Positions 1 to 8,270 of a stretch of 64,000 nucleotides of DNA are shown here, piece after piece; the first letter of the stretch is position 1; the number at the start of each line of letters is the position of its first letter. A model generated the notes under the pieces. It was not told the origin of the DNA. It did no database searches and worked only from the letters and a program-made list of their open reading frames with translations. Position numbers and translations under genes: made by a program. The stretch lies in contig CAZCBE010000008.1 of the NCBI GenBank assembly GCA_964496695.1, positions 1 through 64,000 of the forward strand. Reading direction: 5' to 3'. The DNA is from SXTU01 sp964496695 (GTDB taxonomy: Bacteria > Verrucomicrobiota > Verrucomicrobiia > Limisphaerales > SXTU01).

Positions 1-52
1 GGCCGCTGCGGGTCGCAGACCCGCGCTCCGGGGGCAGTGCCGAGATGCGCCC
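1..52. repeat. Truncated copy of interspersed palindromic repeat (right end)
   Basis: The window opens inside the right half of a repeat that recurs in other gaps. It reads CCGCGCTCCGG, then GGGGGCAGTG, then GATGCGCCC. The same right end is seen at 27318-27513, 32410-32605 and 36687-36849. Just downstream (about 75-112) is a second shared segment, CCGACTTGCA followed by a TTGGTAT-like motif and GCCGGAACC, which recurs near 50427-50461. The short reading frames through 45-236 are therefore repeat sequence, not a gene. Confidence 0.6.
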
Positions 53-228
53 GGTGGCCTTGGGCAGCAATCTACCGACTTGCAGTGAGACTTGGTATCA
101 GCCGGAACCATGCCGTCGGCTAAGTCTTCTCCGCTCCAGCCGCTGCGCTCAGAGAGTCGCGTTTTGGTCTGCCAACGCCACCACGGTTGACCTTCCCCGC
201 TTCCACCCCCATCGTTCGCGCCGCGAAC

Positions 229-885
229 ATGGCTGACGCCTCACACCCCGGAGAAACCCTCTCGCAAGAACTGCAGCGCCTCGTCGAGCAGGCGGACCCC
301 GCCGCGCCGCTGACCCTCAACTTGCTGCTCGCGAGCACCGGTGGACGCGGCTTGTTCCTGGTGGTCATTCTCCTGAGCCTCCCCTTCATCACGCCCATTC
401 CGCTGCCTGGCGTGAGCACCGTGCTCGGCCTCGTCATCGGCGTGCTGGCGGTGCGGCTGGCGATGGGCCTGCCGCCGCATTTGCCCAAGGTTCTTGGCGA
501 GCGCTCCCTGGAAGGGCGGTTCATGCGGAAGGTGGTTTCCGGCAGCGTGAAGATTCTCCGGGTCATCGAGAAACTCGCCAAACCCCGCCGTTCCACCTGG
601 CTGGCGTGGCCTGCGGTGCGCTTTGCCAACGCGCTCCTCATGGCGCTCATGGCCTTCCTGCTCATGCTGCCCTTCCCGCCGTTTCCGCCGTTTACCAACT
701 CTCTCCCCGCTTACGCCATCATCTTTCTGGCGGCGAGCATGATGGAGGAGGATGGCGTGCTGATCTGGGCGGGCTATGCCGTGTCGGTCGGCGCCGCAGT
801 TTACATCTTCATGATCCTCAGCGTGCTCGAGGCGGCCTTCCTGCGGATCTATCATACGCTCTTCAGCGTGCTGTTGCTGGGATGA
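229..885 (+). CDS. ExoD-family membrane protein (exopolysaccharide synthesis)
   Basis: This 218-residue protein resembles the ExoD family, named for a rhizobial protein needed for exopolysaccharide production; the biochemical role of the family is not settled. A soluble N-terminus of about 50 residues is followed by hydrophobic segments. The GRGLF...LPFITPIPLPG stretch and the downstream G-LPP-LP motif are typical of the family. Two or three further hydrophobic helices lie in the C-terminal half (about 610-870 of the window). The start is placed at ATG 229, which begins a plausible soluble leader; an upstream in-frame TTG at 187 would add 14 residues. Its stop overlaps the recJ start as ATGA, so the two are probably translationally coupled. 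Nothing near it suggests a polysaccharide locus, so the link to exopolysaccharide rests on the family name only. Confidence 0.75.
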   Translation: MADASHPGETLSQELQRLVEQADPAAPLTLNLLLASTGGRGLFLVVILLSLPFITPIPLPGVSTVLGLVIGVLAVRLAMGLPPHLPKVLGERSLEGRFMRKVVSGSVKILRVIEKLAKPRRSTWLAWPAVRFANALLMALMAFLLMLPFPPFPPFTNSLPAYAIIFLAASMMEEDGVLIWAGYAVSVGAAVYIFMILSVLEAAFLRIYHTLFSVLLLG

Positions 886-2603
886 AATACCGGTGGTCCA
901 TCGCCCCGTCTCAGCCGGTGCTCGCGGCGGAACTGTCCCGGCAACTGGGCGTGTCCCCGCTGCTGGCGCAATGCCTGCTCAACCGCGGCCATAGCGAGCC
1001 GGCTGCGGTCGCGCAGTTCTTGGAGCCCAAGCTGCGCAATCTCGCCGATCCCTTTGCCCTGCCGAACATGGCGGCTGCCGTAGACCGGCTCTTTGCCGCC
1101 CGCGAACGCGCGGAACCGCTGGTGATCTTCGGCGATTACGATGTGGACGGCGTGACCTCCACAGCGCTGCTGCTGGAGACCTTGCGGGCGCTGGGATGGT
1201 CGGTTGATTTCTACCTGCCGCACCGCATGGACGAAGGCTACGGCCTGAGCCAGGACGGCGTGGAGAACTGCCTCCAGAAATTCCCTGGCACCAAGCTGCT
1301 GCTGGCGGTGGACTGCGGCTCAACCGCCGTGGAAACCATCGGCTGGCTCGGCCAACGCGGGGTGGACGTGCTGGTGCTGGATCACCACCAAGTCTCTGAT
1401 CCTGCGCCGCCTGCGGTGGCGCTGGTGAATCCGCAGCTTTCCCTGCCCGCAACCGGCAGGTTCACCGAACTTTGCTCCGCCGGCCTTGCTTTCAAGCTCG
1501 CCCACGCGCTGGTGAAGCGCGGGCGCGAGCGGCAGCTTCCCGCCGCGCTCGCCTTCGATGTCCGCCCGCTGCTCGACCTGGTCGCGCTCGGCACCATCGC
1601 GGACCTCGTTCCGCTCATCGGTGAGAACCGCATCTTGGTCACCGCCGGACTGGAGCGCCTGAACCAGACCCGCCGCCCCGGCCTGCTCGCACTCAAGACC
1701 GCCGCTGGCATCGAAGCCACCATCGGCACCTACGAGGTGGGCTTCCAGCTTGGCCCTCGGCTTAATGCCGCCGGCCGGCTGGAGAATGCCGCCGAGGCCC
1801 TGCAACTCCTTCTCGCCGCCGATCTGCGCACCGCCGAGCCCATCGCCCGTGTGCTCGATCATCGCAACCGCGAGCGTCAGCAGATTGAGCGCACGATCAC
1901 GGACGAGGTCATCGGGGCGATCCGGGCCCGCTTCGACGCAGACCGGGATTTTGTCATCGTGGAGGGGCAGTTGCTCTGGCACATCGGCGTGGTGGGCATC
2001 GTTGCGTCCCGCGTGCTGCGCGAGTTTTACCGGCCCACGCTCGTCCTTGGCGGCGATACGGCGCAGTGGCGCGGTTCCGGCCGGAGCATCGAGGGCTTCG
2101 ACCTTGCTGCCGCACTGCGTGAGTGCGACGACCTGCTGGTCCGGCATGGCGGTCATGCGATGGCCGCCGGCATCACGATTGACCCGATGAATGTCGGCCC
2201 CTTCCGCGAACGGCTCAACGCCATCGCTCGCCGGAGCCTGCGCCCGGAGCAGCTCCAGCCCGTGCTGAAGCTGGACGCCGAGGTCATGCTGCGTGAACTG
2301 ACCGTGGACCGGTTGGAGGAACTGGACCGGCTCGCACCGACGGGGCAGGGGAACCCCGCCCTGCAATTCTGCGCCACCGGCCTGCGCCTTCACCGTCCTC
2401 CCCTTCGCATGGGCAAGGAGCAGCAGCATCTGAAACTGCACGTCACCGACGGCAACGACGTGCGCGAGGCCGTCTGGTGGAATGTGGCGAAGGACTATAC
2501 GCCGCCGAAGAGTTTCGACCTCGCCTTTGCGCCGCAGATCAACGCGTTCAACGGCAACCGGACGGTGCAGTTGAAAGTGTCAGATCTGAGGTCGGCGGCG
2601 TGA
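882..2603 (+). CDS. recJ: Single-stranded-DNA-specific exonuclease RecJ
   Basis: A 573-residue cytoplasmic 5'-3' ssDNA exonuclease of recombination and mismatch repair, close to the length of E. coli RecJ. The DHH phosphoesterase core is complete. Motif I, DYDVDG, is at residues 85-90, DCGS at about 144-147 and DHH at 167-169. The DHHA1 motif GGHAMAAG is near residue 423. The C-terminal OB-like domain follows, ending with a region in which ligand-binding aromatics (WWNVA) are visible. The true start is ATG 882, overlapping the ExoD stop by four bases. The reading frame is open further upstream, but that stretch only shadows the ExoD gene. No missing catalytic residue was noticed. Confidence 0.95.
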   Translation: MKYRWSIAPSQPVLAAELSRQLGVSPLLAQCLLNRGHSEPAAVAQFLEPKLRNLADPFALPNMAAAVDRLFAARERAEPLVIFGDYDVDGVTSTALLLETLRALGWSVDFYLPHRMDEGYGLSQDGVENCLQKFPGTKLLLAVDCGSTAVETIGWLGQRGVDVLVLDHHQVSDPAPPAVALVNPQLSLPATGRFTELCSAGLAFKLAHALVKRGRERQLPAALAFDVRPLLDLVALGTIADLVPLIGENRILVTAGLERLNQTRRPGLLALKTAAGIEATIGTYEVGFQLGPRLNAAGRLENAAEALQLLLAADLRTAEPIARVLDHRNRERQQIERTITDEVIGAIRARFDADRDFVIVEGQLLWHIGVVGIVASRVLREFYRPTLVLGGDTAQWRGSGRSIEGFDLAAALRECDDLLVRHGGHAMAAGITIDPMNVGPFRERLNAIARRSLRPEQLQPVLKLDAEVMLRELTVDRLEELDRLAPTGQGNPALQFCATGLRLHRPPLRMGKEQQHLKLHVTDGNDVREAVWWNVAKDYTPPKSFDLAFAPQINAFNGNRTVQLKVSDLRSAA

Positions 2604-2616
2604 GCCCCGAAGGTGC

Positions 2617-3360
2617 TCAGTAGAGCGTGCCGGGTCCGCGCACCTTGCGGGCCTCCACATGGCCGTCGAAGTGGGAGGCATTGCGCACGCTGCCATGCAC
2701 GGGAAAGGTCGGGAGTTGAGACATCCAGGTGTTGGCCGGGTTATTTACAGCCACCTGATCGGAATCAATCAGCGTCCAAACTTCGGACAGGGCGCCATAT
2801 TGCTCGACTTGCGTGATGCGCAACGGATTGGACTGTCCCGTCTGGCCGTTGGGGTAGCCGAAAATATTGGGGCTGCCATTGAACGCGCCGACGGTCTGGT
2901 AGTTGACGGATGTTCCGGCACCGGGAACGGTTTGGTTGTTCAAGCGCGTATAGCCGGGGCATTCAAACACCTTGGCTTTCTGGGCCGTGCCGGTGGGACC
3001 GGGATAGCCCAGATACCGGCAGATGTAGTAGCTTAGCTCGCCGTAATTGCCGTTCTGATACATGGCGGTCTGGCCCGACCAAAGTCCAAACTGGCCGACC
3101 GTCGCCGGGTTTACCGGCTGCCCGCCGGGCAACTGGTCGCTGTAATCCCCAAGATAGAGGGAGAGCGCCATGCCCACCTGCCGGAGCCCGCTGGCGCAGG
3201 ACGCCTGCGTCGCCTTCTTTTTTGCCTTGGACAGCGCAGGCAGGAGCATCCCCGCCAAAATGGCAATGATGGCGATGACGACGAGCAGTTCGATGAGGGT
3301 AAAGCCGTGACGGCCTGGCCGGGAAACCCGGAATGAAGGACAGATGGACGGTTGTTTCAT
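2617..3360 (-). CDS. Type II/IV-pilin-like protein, prepilin N-terminal methylation domain
   Basis: This 247-residue protein has a basic leader of 19 residues ending in Gly19, then the FTLIELLVVIAIIAILAG helix with the conserved Glu at +5. It is expected to be cleaved and N-methylated by a prepilin peptidase. The body is a pseudopilin-like globular domain of the kind very abundant in Verrucomicrobiota and Planctomycetes. The signature sequence SKAKKKATQASC follows the helix, and a terminal HFDGHVEARKV stretch resembles the H-X9-DG motif (His, then DGH). The role is probably in a T2SS-like or pseudopilin surface system, which cannot be specified from sequence. It converges on recJ with only 13 bases between the stops and stands alone, without secretion ATPase genes nearby. 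Two related proteins lie at 31602-32348 and 32660-33460. Confidence 0.88.
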   Translation of the reverse strand: MKQPSICPSFRVSRPGRHGFTLIELLVVIAIIAILAGMLLPALSKAKKKATQASCASGLRQVGMALSLYLGDYSDQLPGGQPVNPATVGQFGLWSGQTAMYQNGNYGELSYYICRYLGYPGPTGTAQKAKVFECPGYTRLNNQTVPGAGTSVNYQTVGAFNGSPNIFGYPNGQTGQSNPLRITQVEQYGALSEVWTLIDSDQVAVNNPANTWMSQLPTFPVHGSVRNASHFDGHVEARKVRGPGTLY

Positions 3361-3462
3361 TCAAGTCGCAGTTCTATGCCGGGAAGTATCGGCGAGGAAT
3401 GCCCCTTTGGCAAGTGTCTGCCCCTTCATTGTCGGAACTCCATTGTCCCCGGCGCGACGGAG

Positions 3463-4302
3463 TCAACGGCCCAGGGCAAACATCACCACGCGCAGGGCGG
3501 CGCCGCGGTTCTCCACCCCGAGCTTGCTGAACACGTTCTGCAGGTGCTTGTCCACCGTGCGCACGCTGATGTTCAGGATCACGGCGGTCTCGCTGTTGGA
3601 CTTGCCCTCGACCACCCAGTGCAGGACTTCCGCCTCGCGATCTGTCAGTCCAAGGCGCTCCGCCAGCGCTTTCAACGAGGCCGGGCTTTCCTCGGTGAGG
3701 GTGAGGATGGCCTCGTCATCGCCCCGCTCGGTCACCCGCACCAGCAGCCGGCGGGCATCCTGCGGGACGATCAAGGGCGGGCAGGAACCTGCGGGCGCCC
3801 CGGCCTGCTGCTTCAGCCAGCGAACAATCTCGTCCGGGAGCAAGTCACCCTTGGCCTGATGGAAGTAAACCGCCAGCCATTCCCGCGCCCGGGCGGTGAT
3901 GAACTGCACCTGGCAGTTCGCGCCCACCACGACGACCCCATAGTTGAGCGCGCTCAAATCGGCTGCGGCCCGTGCGGTCCGAAGCAGGCCTTCCGGCGTG
4001 CCGGGTGCGTCCTTCGCGGCACCTTCGCCCTGAAAGACCAGCCGGTTGTCGCCGATGCGGATCTCATCTCCGGTGCGCAGGGCATGGGGCTGCTGGATGC
4101 GATGCCCGTTGACCAGCACTCCGTTGGTGCTGCCCAGGTCCACCAGCCAGTGCTGCACGCCGTCCATGGAATGCACCAGCGCGTGCCGGCGCGAAACCCG
4201 GGTGCCGGACAGCCGGATGGAACAGTCCGGCATCCGGCCGAGCACGCAACTGGCACCCAGCTCATGGCGTTGGCCTTCAGCATCTTCCAAACCTGCGGTC
4301 AT
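3463..4302 (-). CDS. FHA domain - LuxR-type HTH transcriptional regulator
   Basis: A 279-residue protein with three parts. Residues 10-90 form an FHA phosphothreonine-binding domain with LGR (21-23), SRRHA (37-41) and the LGSTNG loop (56-61). Residues 112-205 look like a degenerate PAS-type sensor. Residues 213-275 form a LuxR/GerE helix-turn-helix with LTDREAEVL and the recognition region VRTVDKHLQNVFSKLGV. The combination suggests a DNA-binding protein whose activity responds to Ser/Thr phosphorylation. It lies 76 bases downstream of a Ser/Thr kinase on the same strand, a natural partner. The start at 4302 sits just before the FHA fold; ATG 4344 would add 14 residues and shorten the gap to 34 bases. 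No strong ribosome-binding site decides between them. Confidence 0.85.
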   Translation of the reverse strand: MTAGLEDAEGQRHELGASCVLGRMPDCSIRLSGTRVSRRHALVHSMDGVQHWLVDLGSTNGVLVNGHRIQQPHALRTGDEIRIGDNRLVFQGEGAAKDAPGTPEGLLRTARAAADLSALNYGVVVVGANCQVQFITARAREWLAVYFHQAKGDLLPDEIVRWLKQQAGAPAGSCPPLIVPQDARRLLVRVTERGDDEAILTLTEESPASLKALAERLGLTDREAEVLHWVVEGKSNSETAVILNISVRTVDKHLQNVFSKLGVENRGAALRVVMFALGR

Positions 4303-4378
4303 CTGCGCCGATGATCGCGAACCACCCCCCGTTTTCAACCCCATCTTTGGCGGAAAACGGCCCTGTTTTGTGGCGGGG

Positions 4379-7300
4379 CTACTCGATTTCCCAGATGCGC
4401 ACCGCATCGTTGATTGAGGCGCAGATCAAGCGCTTCCCGCTGGGGCTGAAGTCGAGCCGCACGGGGTGGGTGGTCGGGCCGCGCAGTTCGCGGAGTTGTT
4501 TGCTGGCTTCAACGTCCCAGAGCTTCACGCTCAAATCTGCGGAGGCGGTGGCGAGGATGGGCTTCGTGGGGTGCCAGGCGATGGCGCTGATGCGATCGTT
4601 GTGCGCGCGAAATTCTTGCAGCACGCGCAGCGTGACCGCATCGCGGATGCGCACCTTTTTGTCCTCGCCGGCTTCCGCGAAGTGGTGGCCGTCGGGGGCC
4701 ACGGCCAGCACATCCATCGCGCTGTGGTTCGTCACGGTCTGCACTGTTTTACCGGTCGCGGTGTCCCAGAGCGCGACCCGTTCCTCGGAGCCGAGGTTGC
4801 CACGCGCCGCCTTGGCCGTCGCCAGACCCGCCAGTCGTTGATTCCCCACCCAGCCGAGATCCGAGAACGAGAGCATTTCCCCAAGGTCCAGTCGGGTGGG
4901 AGGCTGGCCCGCGTGGCGGCCATACACCACGACTTCGGTGTTGTGAGTCTGAATGGCCGCCCAACGATCACCCGTGGGACTGATGCGGATTCGGTCCAAA
5001 AACTTGGATGGCTTGGGGACGGCGAAGCGCTCGACCTGTGACCCCGGTTGCCGCAGGAAGAACACCGCATAGTCGTTCTGGTCGCTCGAGAAGCGGCGGG
5101 GGGCGAGGACGGCGAAGCGACCATCCGCCGTCGCGCTGAACAGGTGAAGTTCACCGGTGGGTGGCTTCCACAGCAGCGTCGTTCGGTCAGGCTCCAGCTT
5201 CTGTAGTTGCCGAACATTGCCTTTGCTGCGAGTAGGTGCGAAGACGATGTCGTCCGCTCCCCAGAAGCCGACATTTCCCGAACCCGCTGGCAGAACCCAC
5301 TTGGCGGGCAGGCTGGCGAGATCCCAAGCCTTGGAGTTGGCCCCGCTGACGAGCAGTTCGCCGGACAGGGGATGCACCGTGACGTCCCTCACCCGGCCAC
5401 TGCCGCCCCGCAGCGATTGCAGCGGAATGCCCGTGGCGGCGTCCCAAACCTGCATTGCCTGCCGTCCGTCCGGCAGCGTGACCACGCCGGCGAATCGCCC
5501 GCCGTCCGGCGTGAAGGCCAGATGGGTTTCGTCCGCGCGATCCGATCTGGTGGAGTGGAGTCCAATTTGCGGTGGATGAATCTCAAACAACATCGTCCCC
5601 TCGGCCAGGTTCAACCCTTGGATGCCACCACCGCGAAGCACGCCCACGAGCATGCCGCCATCAGGCCGGAGCGCAAAGGTTACGAACGGCTGGTGGGTAA
5701 TCTGCCGGACCAGCATCCCGTCCTGCGCCTGCACCAACTGGAGTCTATCACCCATGCTGTGGGTGAGCACTTGACCGGCCGAGACGAACGCTCCTTGGAC
5801 ATAGTTGCCGCCGAGCTTGTAACCCCATCGAAGCTGGCCGGTGGTTGAGTCCCACATTTTGAGCGAAGTCCTGTCCCTCTCGGTTTGGAGCAGCGACTGG
5901 CCATCGGGGCTGAACTCCAGACGTTCGGTCGAGGGCGCAGCCCATCCGGCGAACTGTTTGCCGTCCTGCGCACTGTGGATGACAATCCCGCCACTGCCAG
6001 CCTCGTGCCCGATGGCGATGCGCTCTCCGTCGGCCGAAAAGGCAAGATGCACGGCAAAGCGCGCGGAGGCGGCCAGTTTAAGGTCGGGCCGGAACTCCAG
6101 CAGGCGCGTGCCGGTGCGCACCTCCAGCAGGGTGACTTTGCCATCCGTGTCCGCCACCGCGAAGACACCCGGACGCCGGGGATGCGCGGCCACGCCTAGA
6201 ATCTCGGCGGCCCCGGTGCTCACGCGGGCGATGGAGGTGTCGGACTGCGCGAACAGGTAATTCCAGGTGTCATCGCGTAAATCCTTGGGCACCTGCTGGA
6301 GCGCGGCCTGCATGGCTTGGCCATTGCCGTCTTGCAACGCCGCCTCGGCCAGCGCGAGCGCGGTTTTGGCGAGCGCCTGGCGGGCGGCTGCCTTTTCGGC
6401 GTTGGCCTGCCGTTCATTCGCTTGTGCGATCCCTTCGAGTCGCTTCGCTTCCCGCTCGCTCGACATCAGCTTGAGCACGAAGCCGACGCTCAACATCAGC
6501 AGCACCGCGAGCGCAGCCGTGACGGCTCGATGTCGCCGCAAGAGCAGCATGAACTGGGTGAGGGCGCCCGCCTCTTCGGCGGCGGTGGCGAAGCCGCCCT
6601 GAAAAGCCGCCACGTCAGCGGTGAGCGCCGCGACCTTCTGGTAGCGCCGCGCCTTGTCCAGGCCCAGGGCTTTCATCACCACGGCTGACAATGCAGCCGG
6701 CACGCGTCCGCCGGGGATGTGCGGCAGTGGCTTTAGCTTCGCGGCTTCCAGAACCGTTCCTGGAGGTTCGCGATGGGTGCTGCTGCGGCCGGCGGCGACG
6801 ATCGTCGAAGGCGGCGTGACGTTGCCGGTGCGCACTTTTTCCAGCACTTCTTCCAGCGTCTTGCCTTCCACCGGCGGCCGCAGCGTGAGCAGCGTGTAGA
6901 GGATGCCGCCGAGGGACCAGATGTCGGAACGCGCGTCCAGTTCGTTCACGCGCCCCTGCGCCTGCTCTGGCGACATGTAGTGCGGCGTGCCTATCACCGC
7001 GCCGTCCAGCGTCGCCCAGTTGCCTCCCAATCGGTCGCCCGCCGACGCCGAGGGGTTGGCGTCTCCCGTCTGCGTGAGTGACCCGGCGGGGACATCGGAA
7101 GCTGGCAACGCCCCGGCGGCGGCAGCTTCGGGCGAGCCGTCGGCCACCGTTTCACGGAACGCGGCATGGTCGGCTTCGTAGCCACGGGCCGGAGCGACAC
7201 TCTCCGCAGGCAAAGCGTTCGGCAGCCCGGGCTGGCTGAGTTGCTCCTGAAAGGGCAGGGCGTTGGTGGCTTCCTCTGCGGCCGGGCTGCCCGGCAGAAT

Positions 7301-7792
7301 CTTCGCCAGGCCCCAGTCCATCACCAGCACTTCGCCGAACACCCCGACCATGATGTTTTGCGGCTTCAAGTCCCGGTGGATGATGCCCCGGGAATGGGCG
7401 AAGGCCACGGCGTCACCGGCTTTTTGGAAGATGTTCAGCAGCGTGTTGAGCGGATACTTGGCCAGCGTGTCCTTGTCCCCGGCCTTCAGCTTGCCAATGA
7501 CCTCGTGCAGGGTGACGCCCTGCACCAGCTTCATCGTGTAGAACAGCCGGCCCTGCGCATCCGCGCCGAGGTCATAGACAGGGACGATGTTGGGGTGCGC
7601 GAGCTGGCTCAGCACGCGGGCTTCCTGCAGGAACCGCTGCCGCTCCGCCGCGCCGGCCTCGCGGTGGAGCATGACCTTCATGGCCACGCTGCGGCCGAGC
7701 CGGTTGTCGCGCGCGTCCACCACGGCACCCATGCCGCCGCGCGCGATCTCGCGGCCGGGGGAGTAGGTGGAAACAGGGTGAACTGGTTTCAT
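4379..7792 (-). CDS. Membrane Ser/Thr protein kinase with C-terminal WD40 repeats
   Basis: A 1,137-residue Hanks-type kinase. The glycine loop is ARGGMGAV (residues 17-24), followed by catalytic Lys39 in VAMKV, HRDLKPQN at 139-146 and DWG (replacing DFG) at 159-161. GTPHYMSPEQ is near 268-277. About 100 low-complexity residues rich in Ala, Pro and Gly separate DWG from the APE-like motif, much more than the usual 20-35. A transmembrane helix lies at about 423-441, followed by a short coiled segment. From about residue 510 to the end there are WD40-type beta-propeller repeats with recurring GH/WD-like motifs such as KMWDSTTGQ, KLWDVEA and VRIWE. A cytoplasmic kinase with a periplasmic propeller sensor is the likely topology. 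ATG 7792 is preferred to an in-frame TTG at 7831. It heads the minus-strand pair with the FHA-LuxR gene. Confidence 0.92.
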   Translation of the reverse strand: MKPVHPVSTYSPGREIARGGMGAVVDARDNRLGRSVAMKVMLHREAGAAERQRFLQEARVLSQLAHPNIVPVYDLGADAQGRLFYTMKLVQGVTLHEVIGKLKAGDKDTLAKYPLNTLLNIFQKAGDAVAFAHSRGIIHRDLKPQNIMVGVFGEVLVMDWGLAKILPGSPAAEEATNALPFQEQLSQPGLPNALPAESVAPARGYEADHAAFRETVADGSPEAAAAGALPASDVPAGSLTQTGDANPSASAGDRLGGNWATLDGAVIGTPHYMSPEQAQGRVNELDARSDIWSLGGILYTLLTLRPPVEGKTLEEVLEKVRTGNVTPPSTIVAAGRSSTHREPPGTVLEAAKLKPLPHIPGGRVPAALSAVVMKALGLDKARRYQKVAALTADVAAFQGGFATAAEEAGALTQFMLLLRRHRAVTAALAVLLMLSVGFVLKLMSSEREAKRLEGIAQANERQANAEKAAARQALAKTALALAEAALQDGNGQAMQAALQQVPKDLRDDTWNYLFAQSDTSIARVSTGAAEILGVAAHPRRPGVFAVADTDGKVTLLEVRTGTRLLEFRPDLKLAASARFAVHLAFSADGERIAIGHEAGSGGIVIHSAQDGKQFAGWAAPSTERLEFSPDGQSLLQTERDRTSLKMWDSTTGQLRWGYKLGGNYVQGAFVSAGQVLTHSMGDRLQLVQAQDGMLVRQITHQPFVTFALRPDGGMLVGVLRGGGIQGLNLAEGTMLFEIHPPQIGLHSTRSDRADETHLAFTPDGGRFAGVVTLPDGRQAMQVWDAATGIPLQSLRGGSGRVRDVTVHPLSGELLVSGANSKAWDLASLPAKWVLPAGSGNVGFWGADDIVFAPTRSKGNVRQLQKLEPDRTTLLWKPPTGELHLFSATADGRFAVLAPRRFSSDQNDYAVFFLRQPGSQVERFAVPKPSKFLDRIRISPTGDRWAAIQTHNTEVVVYGRHAGQPPTRLDLGEMLSFSDLGWVGNQRLAGLATAKAARGNLGSEERVALWDTATGKTVQTVTNHSAMDVLAVAPDGHHFAEAGEDKKVRIRDAVTLRVLQEFRAHNDRISAIAWHPTKPILATASADLSVKLWDVEASKQLRELRGPTTHPVRLDFSPSGKRLICASINDAVRIWEIE

Positions 7793-8270
7793 GCTGCTCG
7801 CAGGCGGCTGGCACCTGCGTTTCGGCGGCAAGCGCTTCAGCTTTGATTCGGCTTCGTTCTCTGGACGTGCAGGCGGGTTGTCCCTTCATCTGCCACCGGC
7901 TGATAATTCGCGCGGCTGGCTCCTTACGCAAGACCGCGTATATCCAGCACGCAGGCGGGCTGTTACAGACTGCCAGCATGTGCGTCAGGTCTCATTCGCA
8001 ACTGGCTGGCTGGCAGCCTGGCCCGTCCGTCGCCGACCGTGCCACAGGGTGGGCCGCGCCGCTCCAGCGAGCGCAATATTCTCCTTCAGTGAAACCGGTC
8101 GGCTGCCGATACCACGCTGAGCCCGTCTCGGGTGGGGCTGTGTGTCCGGCCACTGCGGCGGCGGCCACGGGGTCCTGCCTGCGGGGCGACGCGCGAAATC
8201 GTCGTCTCGGGCTGGGCGCAGGCACCGATTCATTGGCGGCGCAAGTTCGGCGGCCCGGGCGGCAACACGT
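7793..8270. other. Divergent intergenic region between kinase and secreted-protein operon
   Basis: About 480 bases separate the minus-strand kinase from the plus-strand run of secreted proteins, so promoters for both should lie here. Frames open across it on both strands lack any recognisable family and look like composition shadows. I see no convincing sigma-70 or sigma-54 promoter, riboswitch or strong hairpin. Confidence 0.5.

Noticed and set aside
7793..8270. A sigma-54 promoter (TGGCAC at about 7809)
   Set aside because: The downstream element is not a match to the TTGC box at the expected spacing, and the position is far from any start.
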